DNA of 64,000 nucleotides, taken from Orthonyx spaldingii. Its lineage: Eukaryota > Chordata > Aves > Passeriformes > Orthonychidae. The stretch covers positions 2,315,624 through 2,379,623 of the forward strand of contig VZTJ01000748.1 in assembly GCA_013397795.1 (NCBI GenBank), read 5' to 3'. Position numbers and translations under genes: made by a program. Under the pieces are notes generated by a model. It was not told where the DNA came from, made no database searches, and saw only the letters and a program-made list of their open reading frames with translations. This document shows positions 24,844 through 36,352 of this stretch, piece after piece; position 1 is the stretch's first letter; the number at the start of each line of letters is the position of its first letter.

Positions 24844-24947
24844 GGAGTTTTGGGGAGGTTTTTTTGTGGGGTTTAGGGTGGTTTGGTGGTTTTTGTTGTT
24901 GTTGTTTTTTGTTTGATGGGGTTGTGTTGTTCTTTTGGGGTTTTTTA
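24844..24947. repeat. G/T-rich low-complexity tract (about 100 bp)
   Basis: This strand-asymmetric tract has G runs such as TGGGGAGG, GTGGGG and TTTAGGGTGG, mixed with T runs and a TTG triplet stretch. The reverse strand gives a Lys/Pro/Gln-rich open frame within 24770-25141. I regard that frame as compositional and not a gene. The DOCK9 pre-mRNA is correspondingly A/C-rich here. Confidence 0.85.
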
Positions 24948-27900
24948 GCTCCAGATCTTTTGATTTCTTTCAGCACAAGATACCCTGTTTCCCCAAGACT
25001 CCCTGCTGCTACATTAGAAAGGAACATGTTTTCCACCTGGATGTAAACTGGTGCCATATTTTTGGATTGGATATCTTTCTTTGCTAGTCCAACATATATT
25101 GTCCTGGATGAACAATGGTTTATGCATGTAGACTTGACCAACTATCCTGATTTTATCCCCAGGCCTAAAGATTTTTTTCCTAAAGATAAAATGCTTAATC
25201 TTATCTTCTGCATGCCAGTGCACTGAGTGCCTGCCAACCTGTTTCTGATAGCCTTCTCACGCGTCTTTCAAAGACGTGTATTTGATGTAGGTACTACGCA
25301 CTTAGTGAATATGTGCTGCAATTTCCCCTGTGGAGAGGGCAGAGGGATATAAGGAGATGGACACTCGAGCATTCTTCCCAAAAGGATCTAATGAAAGGTC
25401 AAAACAAAACAAGTCTACAGAAACCATCAGGAGACTTAGCCAAAACTACAAGTCAGCACATCAGATGCCAGGTTTTTATTCAGCCAGAGCAGTAAGATGA
25501 AAGAAGATAAAAGAAGGGCTCTAATTCAAGGGACCTATGAAAAAAACCCCATGCAACAGTTATATGCTGTACTCATACATATCTGTTTCTTCCTTATTAA
25601 GAGGCCTAATGAAGCCTAATGCTCCCATTGCTGATGAATAAAAGCCATTCGTAATACAGTTACAAGTTGAAGCAAGTTATGAGAGTGTAACAACAGACTA
25701 ACCCATACAAATTGCCTGCACACCATTACAGAATTGCTGCATAAGCTGTTTAAGCATATTAAAAGAAAACAACTTCCACTTACGTAGCACAATTACTTCC
25801 TTGGAACTATCTCCTTTATATATTTCTACTTTGCTTTTCTACTTCATATAAACACTTTCATATTAATTTGCATATTCAGACAGCAAGAACACACCTTAAC
25901 ATAAGCTGTTCAGTAAATGAAGGTTTTGAGGTTTATTTTAAACACATGTTAAATTAAGGAGAGTCTTTTTTTAAAAATTATACATACATAGTTTGCTTTG
26001 AAATCAAAATATCTGCAACTTGAATGTCTTCTGTGGAGTTATTTCCAGAATGACGTAGCTCATTGCTGTCATTAGTCAATCTTCCCACATGCCCAGACTT
26101 TGGTATATCTTAAAGATGTCACCGTTTATTAATAAACCAAATGACTCAGGAGCAGCACAGGAAAAGCAGTCACCGAAGAACTCAGGAACACCTAATGATG
26201 ACGCTGCTGTCAAGTCAACTGGTGACAGACTAAGAAACTGCAGCTACTAAAATATAGCCTGTTTCCAGCCAACACCTAAATCCACCCTGTTAAAAGCTGT
26301 ACATACACTATTTCAAAATGCCCCACATTTCTTCTCAGAAATCGTGTAAGCACAATTTGAGTAACAGATATTTTCCAGATCAGACATAATAAATTTAAAT
26401 ACTACTTAAAATTATTAGACCCCATCTTGCACAAGCTACAGCTATCATACTACCTTAAGCAGGTTTACCAAACTACAAGGTTCTAAAGCTTAATGAGAGA
26501 AATAGCAGCACTGAATAGGCCATTAGAAGAAAACTGAACAGAAAGCATTTCAAGCATGGAAAAAAATCGAGTTGTTTTCTGCAATTTTCAGACAAATATA
26601 TAAAAAACCAGTTAATGTCCTTCAGCCCAGTCTGTCTCACTTCAGAATTTTCTAGCTCTTCCATAGGTGCTGGTAGCACACTCACCTCAGCTTCTTCCAT
26701 CACTGAATACTTCAAGGGGCTTGTAACCAAACCTCAAACTTCTTAAATGTTGCTAGTTCTATTATCACCACATCATTCACCCTTGCTCAATTTCTACCTT
26801 TGTCAATCACCCAAAACAGCTGTTTAGGACCTAACTTATACATTAACATTTGACTCTGAGATAATGATTGCTTATACAGTGATAACAGGGGGAAAAAAAC
26901 CAGGTATGTGAATATAAAAAGAAATAGCATGCAATATCATTCTGAAAACTAATTTTAAAAAAAACCACAAGAAAACTAAGACAAACTAAGTAAGGTAGAT
27001 AAGCATACAAGCTACTATTCTGAAACTATATCCTTCAACTTACAACAAAATTAAGCACTTTAAAATGTTTTCTCAATATTTCCCAAAAATAAATACGCTC
27101 AAGATAGTCATTTGGGGAAAATATAATTTCATTCATTTTGATATAACTTTTAAAAGCATCTCAAACTAATTTTATAATCCTTTAATAAAATAAAGATGCT
27201 TATCCATGTGAACCTAAGGACCCTAGGAGATCTCATGTTCTAGCAATATGAAGTGATAGCTTAGAAATGTTCCTGAAGCTAAGATACAGCATTTTCATTG
27301 CAAGTTTGAATGACACGAGATGGACAGAAATAAACTGTACTCCTGAGAAGACATTCTCATATGGGCTTTATTTTATCTTTCCTTCAAGCAATCAAAAGAG
27401 CAGGCCCTCTTAAGATAAAACTGCAATTAGATTTTACCAGACTTTAGGTTTAACCTCCTGGCAATCTGGGTTAAAAGGTAAGTAAGAAAAACATATGCTA
27501 AATCAACCCTGCCTCCTTATTTTCTTCTCAGAGGAGGTGATTTTTCCTTCAAGAGGAGCTACTTCCTGAGAGTTTCCTATACACAAGAAATTTTCAGGTT
27601 TTCAACACTGATTTTACAAGAGGATCAATGTGTTGTTAAATTAAAGGACTCCCAGAAATTCACTGGTGTTTTGACAACAGCTCTGTATCAGGAGATATTT
27701 GATCCTAAGTGGCTAAATAGACCTGATAGCAGGTACAGCCAAACAGGCTAAGCTGAGACATTGCAGCTCAGGTATGTGTTACAGCACAAACAAAGAGGTG
27801 AAACCACACACCCACTTGCATCTGTTGCAACCATCACCAAAATAAAAAACAACACAAGCAAGTGACACTGCTTTTGGTGTCACTCCTTTGGTCTTGGCCG

Positions 27901-29060
27901 TGCAGGTTCTCTTCAGAGATTAGATTCCTGGAGCCTTCACCTCAATGCACAGCTTCTCAGTGAGAAGCAATGTAATTTCACCCCCTGAGAGCCACCACTT
28001 TGGAAGGGAAAGAGCTAGATAAGCTAGCTTTCATAGCAAAGACTAGACATCATGTCATTTAAGACAATGAAGTCTTATATACTTCAGTGAGTTCCATAAA
28101 ATCACTTGTCACTGTTGCCAGGAATGCAGGACCTTTCCCCTTCTTCAGAGAACCTCACTTTCCACTCTTCAGGGGTAAGTCTCTAGCAACTGCTCCCCAG
28201 CCTCAGACAACACCTAAGAAAGCAACAGCCAGTGCCAGCTGATTATCAAGAGCATGACCTTTAAACAAAGTCCTGATTTTTTCTTGTAAAACCCTGACTT
28301 TTATTCTTATGGACTACACTGGTCCAGTAAAACCAACAGGAAGTCATTCTGACCCCTCACTTCCACACACTCCTCCATACTGACCTTCAGGTATTTTTCA
28401 CAGGAAAATATCTTATCTTGATCCACTACTTCCAGTTAAACCAAGCTAACAAAGCCATACAGGAAAAGTCAAAAAAATAATATAATTATTTAAAAGCATC
28501 TAGACATTTTGGAGTTGAAAAAAAATCCAACTCCCTAAGAGACAGATGTGGAACTTCAGTTGTAAATGTCAGATTAAGTATATTTTGTGCTTAATCTTGC
28601 CAGTTTGTACCAATTCTGCAGGACTAAATTAAAGAAAAATTATTGCTGGAAGAGTACCATGTGAAACAAAGAAGAAAAATATACAAAAAAATTTCACTGC
28701 ATACTCCAAGTTACAGTAATTCATATTACATTAAAAAAAAGTATTTATTCATTCACTCGCATAACTATATGTAGGATTCAAGGTCAGTAAGGGTGTTAGG
28801 TCTTAAATTCAATGGGTTACAAAAGTTATTGAAAGTATTCATTACACAGAATTTAACAACTTTGTAACAATCTTCTGTATGAGGCTAACTTAAAAATGGC
28901 AGTGTAAAAAGGCTTCTAATACCCAGAGGAAGCCATTTTATTTTTAATATCAAACCATATTAAGCAAATGTAATACTATCATGAAGGGTAATATACATCC
29001 TATAAGTTATTTTAAGCATTTGAAGACAGTTCAGATTATTCTGTGTTCTTTCCTAGAAGC

Positions 29061-29140
29061 TTGTGTGTGTATCCATGTATGGAAATATACATATATGTGT
29101 GCACACATGTACACACGTGTATATAGATAGACACATAGGT
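29061..29140. repeat. Alternating purine-pyrimidine segment
   Basis: This is about 80 bp of TG/CA/TA steps. It includes a perfect 14-bp palindrome ATGTGTGCACACAT at 29095-29108 and the palindrome ACACGTGT at 29113-29120. It is a degenerate microsatellite of a kind able to adopt left-handed or cruciform structures. Confidence 0.7.
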
Positions 29141-29923
29141 GCAGCCACATGCCTTTTGTTCCTTATATTTCAGTTCAGCAAAAAAAGGACCTGAACATCA
29201 CAAAGGCAACAAACCTTTATGAAATTTCTAGAGACTTTCCATAGCTACAGTTGCACAGCATGGGTACGCCAGCTTGTCAAAATCTGTCCAGCTATTTCAG
29301 TGTACCACGCCCCTCTTATTCCAACTACCGAGCCAGTGACAAAGCAATTAGCAAGCAAACTCAAATTGCTTTAAATTAATATTTAAATCCTTAACTAGCC
29401 CAATTGTGAAGTAAGGTGTGCACATTAGTTAGCTCTTGCAATTCCACCCCTCAAGCCTAAATGTAATACATCTGACGCACAAACACGTCATTAACCTGGG
29501 GGGTACACAGACCACAGTCTCACTTTATAGCCCCTTTTCTTTACATCAGGAAACACCTAAAAAGCCTTTGAGAGAAAAGCAGGTTCAGGAAACAGTTATT
29601 GCTCCCTTTAACCATTTTTTTTCCTTCTAGAATGCTCCTGTATCTCTTTCAGTAAGTTAGAAATAGAACAGTTAAACAGTTTCAGAGAAAAAAAACACAC
29701 TGAAATCCATAAGAAAAAAATAAACCTTAAATGCTGGGTTACTGTTCCCTCAACAATGCCTTCCTTAGTTTTTGCAAATAACATAATCATCAGTTGTTCC
29801 TCAGTCAAAGTGCCAAATACATTCCAAGAGTATGTTTAGAAAGATCTAACAGCAGACAATCTTCTATAACAATTACAGAGTGGAAACTCTTCAGAGCTAT
29901 CAATACAAATCTCAATGATATAG

Positions 29924-29955
29924 GGAATATGAATATTAAGGAATATGAATATTAA
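29924..29955. repeat. Exact 16-bp tandem duplication
   Basis: GGAATATGAATATTAA is present twice head to tail with no mismatch, in intron 1. It is a recent local duplication. Confidence 0.85.
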
Positions 29956-32757
29956 GCTTTAACATTACATCTGCATGCACACATACATAACATGCCACAT
30001 ACATGCACTAACATTCTATAATATTAGGACAAGATATATATCCATGTCTGTATATAGCAAATTTTAAATAAACATGCTATTCTGTTTTTAGCTTAGCTTT
30101 CAATTAGCAGATAAAATTAGTAATGAAACAAGTTTTTATTTACCAGGAATGAATGAATCAATATTTCTGAATCTTCATCTGGCAAGCTGAATGCTGTGTA
30201 TTCAAGGGCATTGTTTTCCCCTTGCTGTTTGCATATATAACCACAGTTTCTCTCAAAAACTGTACGAATGCCTTTAAACAGAATCACACTTGTCGTGCAA
30301 CCCATTCCCAATCTGTTGAATTTTGCATTTCTAGCAGCCCTGATTGCATTTGCAGAATGTCTTCTTCCGTTGCTCGACTCGAGTAATTTTCCTGTGCTTT
30401 GCAGAAATATTTCTTTGTACAATCCTCATTATGTCCCACATTTAGTATGTTCCTTGACTAGAAACCATCAGCTACTGAAATGTAATCCTATTTGCTTAAG
30501 CCAAATACTGCCAAAAATCCAGCCGCTGAAGACAAAAAATCAGAGGGCGATGAAAAGCAAAGGATACCCCAGCTGCAGAAGATAGGAGGCTTTAAGCATA
30601 TGCTGTACTCCACCACAGAGATGAAAAGATATTCCAAGGGGTTATGGAAACAGCTCCTATATTCAGAGATCCTTAGAACATAATCAAAGATGAAAGGCAA
30701 CTGCAAAGATACTGCTGCAGTTTCTGCTGCCAGCCACAAAGAATCCTCATCTGCTGCAAGAAAGCAGTCTCCCAGAATGCTTAGCACAGAGTTCGTACTG
30801 GCAAACACTTCTTTACTTGACCTATATGTGCTTTTTAATGTCTGAAACAAAAAGCTTCAGTATAAAGAACTGAAAATATGAGGGGGAAATTCTTAAATCA
30901 CTGCTGCTATGGAAAGAAAACAGCATGCTATATACACTTCTTTCAATCAGATCTGTATGTCAGAGCATGCTATTATCAGTTCAGGCAAATCACAAGGGAG
31001 CTGAAGACTGTCTTCACTTTTCCCTTTCTTTCTTGCATGCAAAGTGATTCATCAATTCCCACCTGCCAAAAACTAAATTTATTAGTCCTTGATTGCAAAT
31101 AATCAATAGTCATAAAAGAAAAGGGAAAAAAAAAAAAAAGACTATCTAGTTCAGATCAACATCCACCTCTAAACCAAAAATATAGACTGAAATTTAAAAT
31201 GCATACATTTCTCAGTTTTATAGTGACTTACACCTGTACTGACTGAATTTATCATTACAGGACTCTACTTCACATATTGCACCAGTATCTGTTGTCCAAG
31301 TACATAAATATCTTTAACTGACACTGAGAAGAAACGTTAAATTTTTTAAACTACTTTTAAAAGCAAGCAATTTGCAAAAAATAACTACCCCAATCCACAC
31401 CACAAGAGCGCCATATCACCCCATCAGAGATTGCTGGTGAGTTTCATATTTCTGCTAAACTGAAAGTACCGAGACGTATTTACTTATTTACGTATCAAAT
31501 TGTAAAACTGGATGAAAAAGTGATCTTACAAAGTCAAAATTGTTGCAGTGGAGTTTAAACAAGCCAAATTAAAAGCATGGAGGGAGGGAATAAACAGATT
31601 TAAGATGTCAGCTACAGACTTGCCCCCACACCAATTTTCTTCTTAAGGAAATATCTGTAAGCTATAATGATACATTTACAAGAAATATTTCAGACTTACT
31701 AGCATTTTTCCTAACATCTGCCTAGTTAATACATGTCAATATGTTTCTCATTATATTTCTAACCTAAATACAACATAGTAACATGCAGACACATCAATAA
31801 AAAAACCCCAAAAGTCCAACAGTATTTGACAGTGATCCAAGTAGTTCCTGTCAGTCCCATGTTCACAAAGGCAGTAGTTAGACCATTGCTCGTATTGCAA
31901 GAAATACCAGTTGTTTTAAAGCAGTTCTGCTAATAATGAACAGCTTTTTGATGAGGGAGAACAAAGAAGGCCATGGTGAGGAATTTGGCATAAATTCTAC
32001 TATGAAGGATAGATAGTTCATACATAACCATGAACCTTGTACAGCAACGTCTCCCCACCTATCCTACCCTCTTTGAAAGGAAGAAGTAGGTCAGTGAGGG
32101 AAATGCAGTGCTCCATTCACTAAGGCTAGATAAATACATCCTTGCAAACATGCAAGGGAAAACAGTCACGGGAATTACCACAGAAGGCATTCCCCAAAAA
32201 TATATTCAAGTTAACTGTTTCTAGTGCAGAAGCCCACTTCGTTCCCATCTGAAATGTAAGATTACAGAAACCCGACAAAGTTCAGGTTACAAATATGATA
32301 TCAAAAGTTAAGAGATCATTAAAAGGAAGCACTTTTTAGAGGCTTTTCCATGCAATTTCAAAGACTTGATAATAGCAAATGTCTCTAGCAAAAAAAAAGA
32401 AAAAGCAGCCTATGCCTAAAGAGAGTATGAGAAAAACAGATCAGTTAACAAGTTATCATGCACTAGACAGTTCTTCCAACTGTCTAGAAAATTACCTTAC
32501 TTGTAAAATACTAGGTAGGTTGCAGAGAAACAGGAAGACAAGAAATTTAATTTGGAAAGACAAACAGGTGACAGAACCAGAGTCTAAGCGAGGTTGGAAA
32601 CGACCCTGGGAGGTGTTCTAATTCAAAACCAATTAAGAGAAAACTTAATTCCAACTATATCTTGAATAAACTTAGCATCATGTCTCTACAGTATTTTAGA
32701 AACAGCAACTGAAACTGACATGGATCAACATGATGGTAACACCAATGACATGAAAAG

Positions 32758-33108
32758 CATCCTCATCACAGTCTACAATTTCCTCAAGAGGGGAAGAGGA
32801 GGGACACTGATTTCTTCTCTTTGGTGACCAGTGACAGGACCCAAGGGAATGGCCTGATGTTGAGTCAGGGGAGGTTTAGATTGGATATCAGGAAAAGCTT
32901 CTTCACTCAGAGGACAGTTGGGCACTATAACAGGCTTCCCAGGGAAGTGGTCACAGCACTAGCCTGACAGAGTTCAAGGAGTTTTCGGACAATATTCTCA
33001 GGCACATGGTGTGACTTTTTGGAATGGTCCTGTGCAGGGCCAGGAGTCAGACTTGATGATCCTTGTGGGCCCCGTCCAACTCAGCTTATTCTGTGATTCT
33101 GTGATTCC
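32758..33108 (+). mobile_element. CR1 LINE fragment (second 3' subfamily), intron 1
   Basis: This plus-strand CR1 has the blocks 'ctcatcacagtctacaattt', 'tggtgaccagtgacaggacc', 'ggcacatggtgtgact' and 'tgatgatccttgtgggc'. It ends in the classic tail 'attctgtgattctgtgatt'. The 3' region is of a different subfamily from 6178-6450 but matches the copy at 52204-52497. It is antisense to DOCK9 and 5'-truncated. Confidence 0.95.
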
Positions 33109-33295
33109 AAATAGAGCTTGAAAGGCAAATAATTACGGGGACATGAGGGGTGGGAAGAAACCACAGGAAGCAGGAGAAATCTGAATAGTATACAATGCAA
33201 AGTCTGCCAACAATCAGACCTTTTATTAATTTGGTGCAAAGTGGAAGTTTCCAGCTTCATTATTCACTTCAGTATCACACCTCAAAGTGAAATGG

Positions 33296-33550
33296 TGTTG
33301 TGGTTTAGTAATGGTATTCCCCAATTTAGTGTTCCCACTGAAACACTCCAAACCATGTGCCGCTCATTCACTGCCCCCTTCTCTTCCGTGATGTGGGTGG
33401 CTGGAGAAGAGAATTGGAAAGCTCACAGGCTGAGACAAAAACAATTTACTGGAAACGGCAATTAAATAAGAAAACAGTAACAGCAGCAATAGTAATAACA
33501 GTGTACAAGAAATAGGCGAACAATTCACACGTTTGCTCACCACGTGCACC
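33296..33550 (+). mobile_element. Probable solo LTR of an avian endogenous retrovirus
   Basis: The block starts TGTTGTGGTTTAG and contains CCGCTCATTCACTGCCCCC, GGAGAAGAGAATTGGAAAG, a 'gctgagacaaaaacaattta' segment and an A/AAT-rich stretch. It then reads TTTGCTCACCACGTGC. The order of these motifs follows an LTR family I recall as widespread in birds. The 3' boundary is uncertain and the divergence is substantial. No internal retroviral gene is seen on either side, so this would be a solo LTR. Identification is from memory of the consensus layout, without an alignment. Confidence 0.55.
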
Positions 33551-35085
33551 CAGTTATATTTGAACCACTGCCATACTACCCCCACTGCAAGACTTACAAG
33601 TTATTTGCATTAGTATACATTGCAAATACTACACCCCTAAGCCACAACACCCATTTACATGGGGAGCAACAAACTCTTCCCTGCCATATACTATATCCAA
33701 TCTGTATTCACTACACTATGAGGACAAAAAAATTAATTAGCTGTGTTAGCTCCAGATTGTTCAGAACCATGTATTTTTGAGATATGCTCTTTTGGAAAAG
33801 TAATAAAGAAGCTCTAGTTTCCTTTCAAAAACCAAAATTGCTTTAAGGGCCTAACCAATCCTCTGATTACAGTAAAGTAATAATAATCACTTTGCACTTG
33901 GAAACGGGTGGACTTCAAATCAACACGTTAAGCAACCCTTTGACAACCAAATGAGTTCCAAGAAGCATAACGACACAGGTACAAAGTAAATATGTGCTAG
34001 CAATCAGACAGTTCTAAACAATGTTTACAAGTTTCCATTTGACAATGTTTAACATATATGAATGGTAGGGAATCAGCCTGGGTTGATGTAAGATCTTCAG
34101 CTCATCCTATAAAATTCTCATTATGAAAATGAGAACTTAGAGGCTCCTATACAGAAACTGAACAATTAAGACGATAGAGATCAAACCAGGGAGACCTTCC
34201 AAAGGAATGTGTTACTACAAAACATGTTTCTGTCCTCAGAAAAGCCACTACTAAAGGAAAACACTTCATAAAGATACAGGCCCGTATCTGCAAGAGGACA
34301 TACTTTAGGCAGGATTCAAGCACCTAAGTCCTAGCATAAGAGCCACAAAAATATCCTTCATCTCTTGAAACATTAGAAACAGGTACTTGTATTTTTAACC
34401 TACAAAGTTGTCCATGACATTTAAAATGCCCAAACTGATGCCATCTTGACATGACTGAACATCTGGTTCTAGAGATCTTAACATATCCTGACTGAATTCC
34501 ACTTTTCACAAAACATGACAGTATTTGTAGGTGGAGCACTACCTCCCATCTGGCAGCTGCCTGTATATTGGCTCAGAACACTAGAGATGGGGCCCTAAAG
34601 CCTCCTCATCCACAGGTTACAAGCAACATCACTTAGCATTCTTTGGAGTGCCTTAACAATCCAATGACAGTATTTCAAAGGCAACATACTCGCTTCTGCC
34701 TGAAAAAGCTGTGCTGCAGAAAAGAACTGAAGAACCAATAGCCCTGCAACAGTAAAAATAAGCGTTTGTAAAACAGTTCATACTTAGCAGGAGTGTTAAT
34801 AGAGGACCAGAAAGTCTGGGTGTTGGTTCCTGTTGCAAAAACTGTTTCTGCAATGATTTCTGCATGCAGATTCAATAGAAGAGTTTTATCAGGTAATTCT
34901 CTTCAAGAACTAAGGTTTCTTCAGAAAGAAGAAACTATGCTGAAAGTTTCTTTGTGGCCACAACAGTGAGTTTTACTTTGTCTTAAAATTCTTAAGCACT
35001 TGATTTGTCAAAACTAGTGCAGAGCATGTGTTGAAATATGGATTATCCTTCATAACCCTCATATTTGCTCTCCAAAATAGTAAGG

Positions 35086-35880
35086 AGGATATAGAAAACT
35101 ACAGGCTAGTCAGATTCACTCCAATCTCCAGGAAAATTATGATGCAAACCGTCCTGGAAGCAATTTCCTGACATATAAAGAGTAAGAGATATATATCAGT
35201 TCCAAGTAGAGCACATGGATTTATCAAGGACAAATTATGCCTGATCAGCCTGTTTGACTTATGTGATGTGATGGTTGGTTCTGTGGACTAGGAGACAGCA
35301 ATGGACACTGAATACTGTTGGCAAAAGAATGCTTCTGACATGGTGTTCCATAATATCCTTGTACCCCAATTAGCTAGATGTGGTCTGGATGAGTGGATAA
35401 GGATGACATCCTGTTGAACAGTGAGCTGAACGTGCTGAGCAGGCTTCTCAGTACAAGAAAGATACTGACATATTGGACTGAGTCTAATGGAAGGCCATTA
35501 TGGTGTTTCATGTATGAGAAAAATAAGAGATCTTGCATAGTTCAGCCTTAAGCGAAGGCTAAAAGGAAATCTTATTGCTGTTGCACTACCTAATGCGAAG
35601 CTAGAGAGAAGAGCCAGACTGTTCTTGAAGATACAGTCATAGAACAAGAGGAAATGGACACAGAGTACTCCATTTGCATAAAAGATTTACTTTTTTTTTT
35701 AACCATGAAAGTTGACAGCTACTGGGGTTAAAGTATTTCCATCTTTGTGGATATGAAAGCCAGATTGTCACAGTCTCTGAGCAACCTGCTCTAACTAAAT
35801 CTGTTTTGAGCAGGGGATTGCACTAGGTGACTTCCAGAGATCTGCATTTCAGCCAGTGCATTTCCATGATTCTGTGGTGG
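35086..35880 (+). mobile_element. Old CR1 LINE fragment with decayed reverse-transcriptase part
   Basis: This plus-strand CR1 is longer and more degraded. Conceptual translation of the first 300 bp shows the CR1 RT sequence landmarks in order: 'NYRLV', a 'LEAIS' segment, a 'HGFI' segment and then 'FHNIL...GLDEW'. Stops and a deletion around the usual catalytic stretch break it. After an internal deletion it continues into the CR1 3' region (35640 onward) and ends near 'tttccatgattctgtgg'. Its decay suggests it is older than the other copies here. It is antisense to DOCK9. Confidence 0.85.
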
Positions 35881-36338
35881 TACACTGGATAGCCACACAC
35901 TAACCACTGAAACAGAGAAAGATAAAAGTTCCAGGAGAACTCCATCCTTCAGAAGAAAGCCAGTACAGTTACTCCAGTAGGTAGTCTTGAGAACAGTATG
36001 GTTAAATTCACATGTAATTTTGACCGAGCAGATGCACACTCAGCAAGACCTTAAGAAGATATTTGCATCCAACAGAAACAAAAAACTACTGCGACATTAG
36101 AAATACTGAGTACAGCACCAGGTTGAAGACCAGAGGCAGTTTATCATTCATACAAGATGCAACTAATGTCAAAGATCACATCAAAAGTAAAAGGCAATGC
36201 TTATAAAAATTGGATCAAGATTTAGTCTGTCCTACCCAGACAAGGTTTGTTTTGTGTCCATTATGCCTTTTATATATTTACAGAAGTGAGGAGGCATAAA
36301 TGAAGCAACCTAAGAAATGCTATTTCAAAACTTACATA

Positions 36339-36352
36339 CATGTACGTACATG
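36339..36352. repeat. 14-bp perfect palindrome
   Basis: CATGTACGTACATG reads the same on both strands and lies in a TACA/TGCA-rich stretch. It has no known site function that I recognise. Confidence 0.8.

Noticed and set aside
24770..25141. 123-codon minus-strand frame, Lys/Pro/Gln-rich
   Set aside because: Its composition comes from the G/T-rich tract on the other strand. There is no homology, and it lies inside DOCK9 intron 1.
30488..30850. 120-codon minus-strand frame in intron 1, considered as an alternative DOCK9 first exon
   Set aside because: It shows no DOCK N-terminal motif, no CpG context and no donor in the right phase that I could defend.
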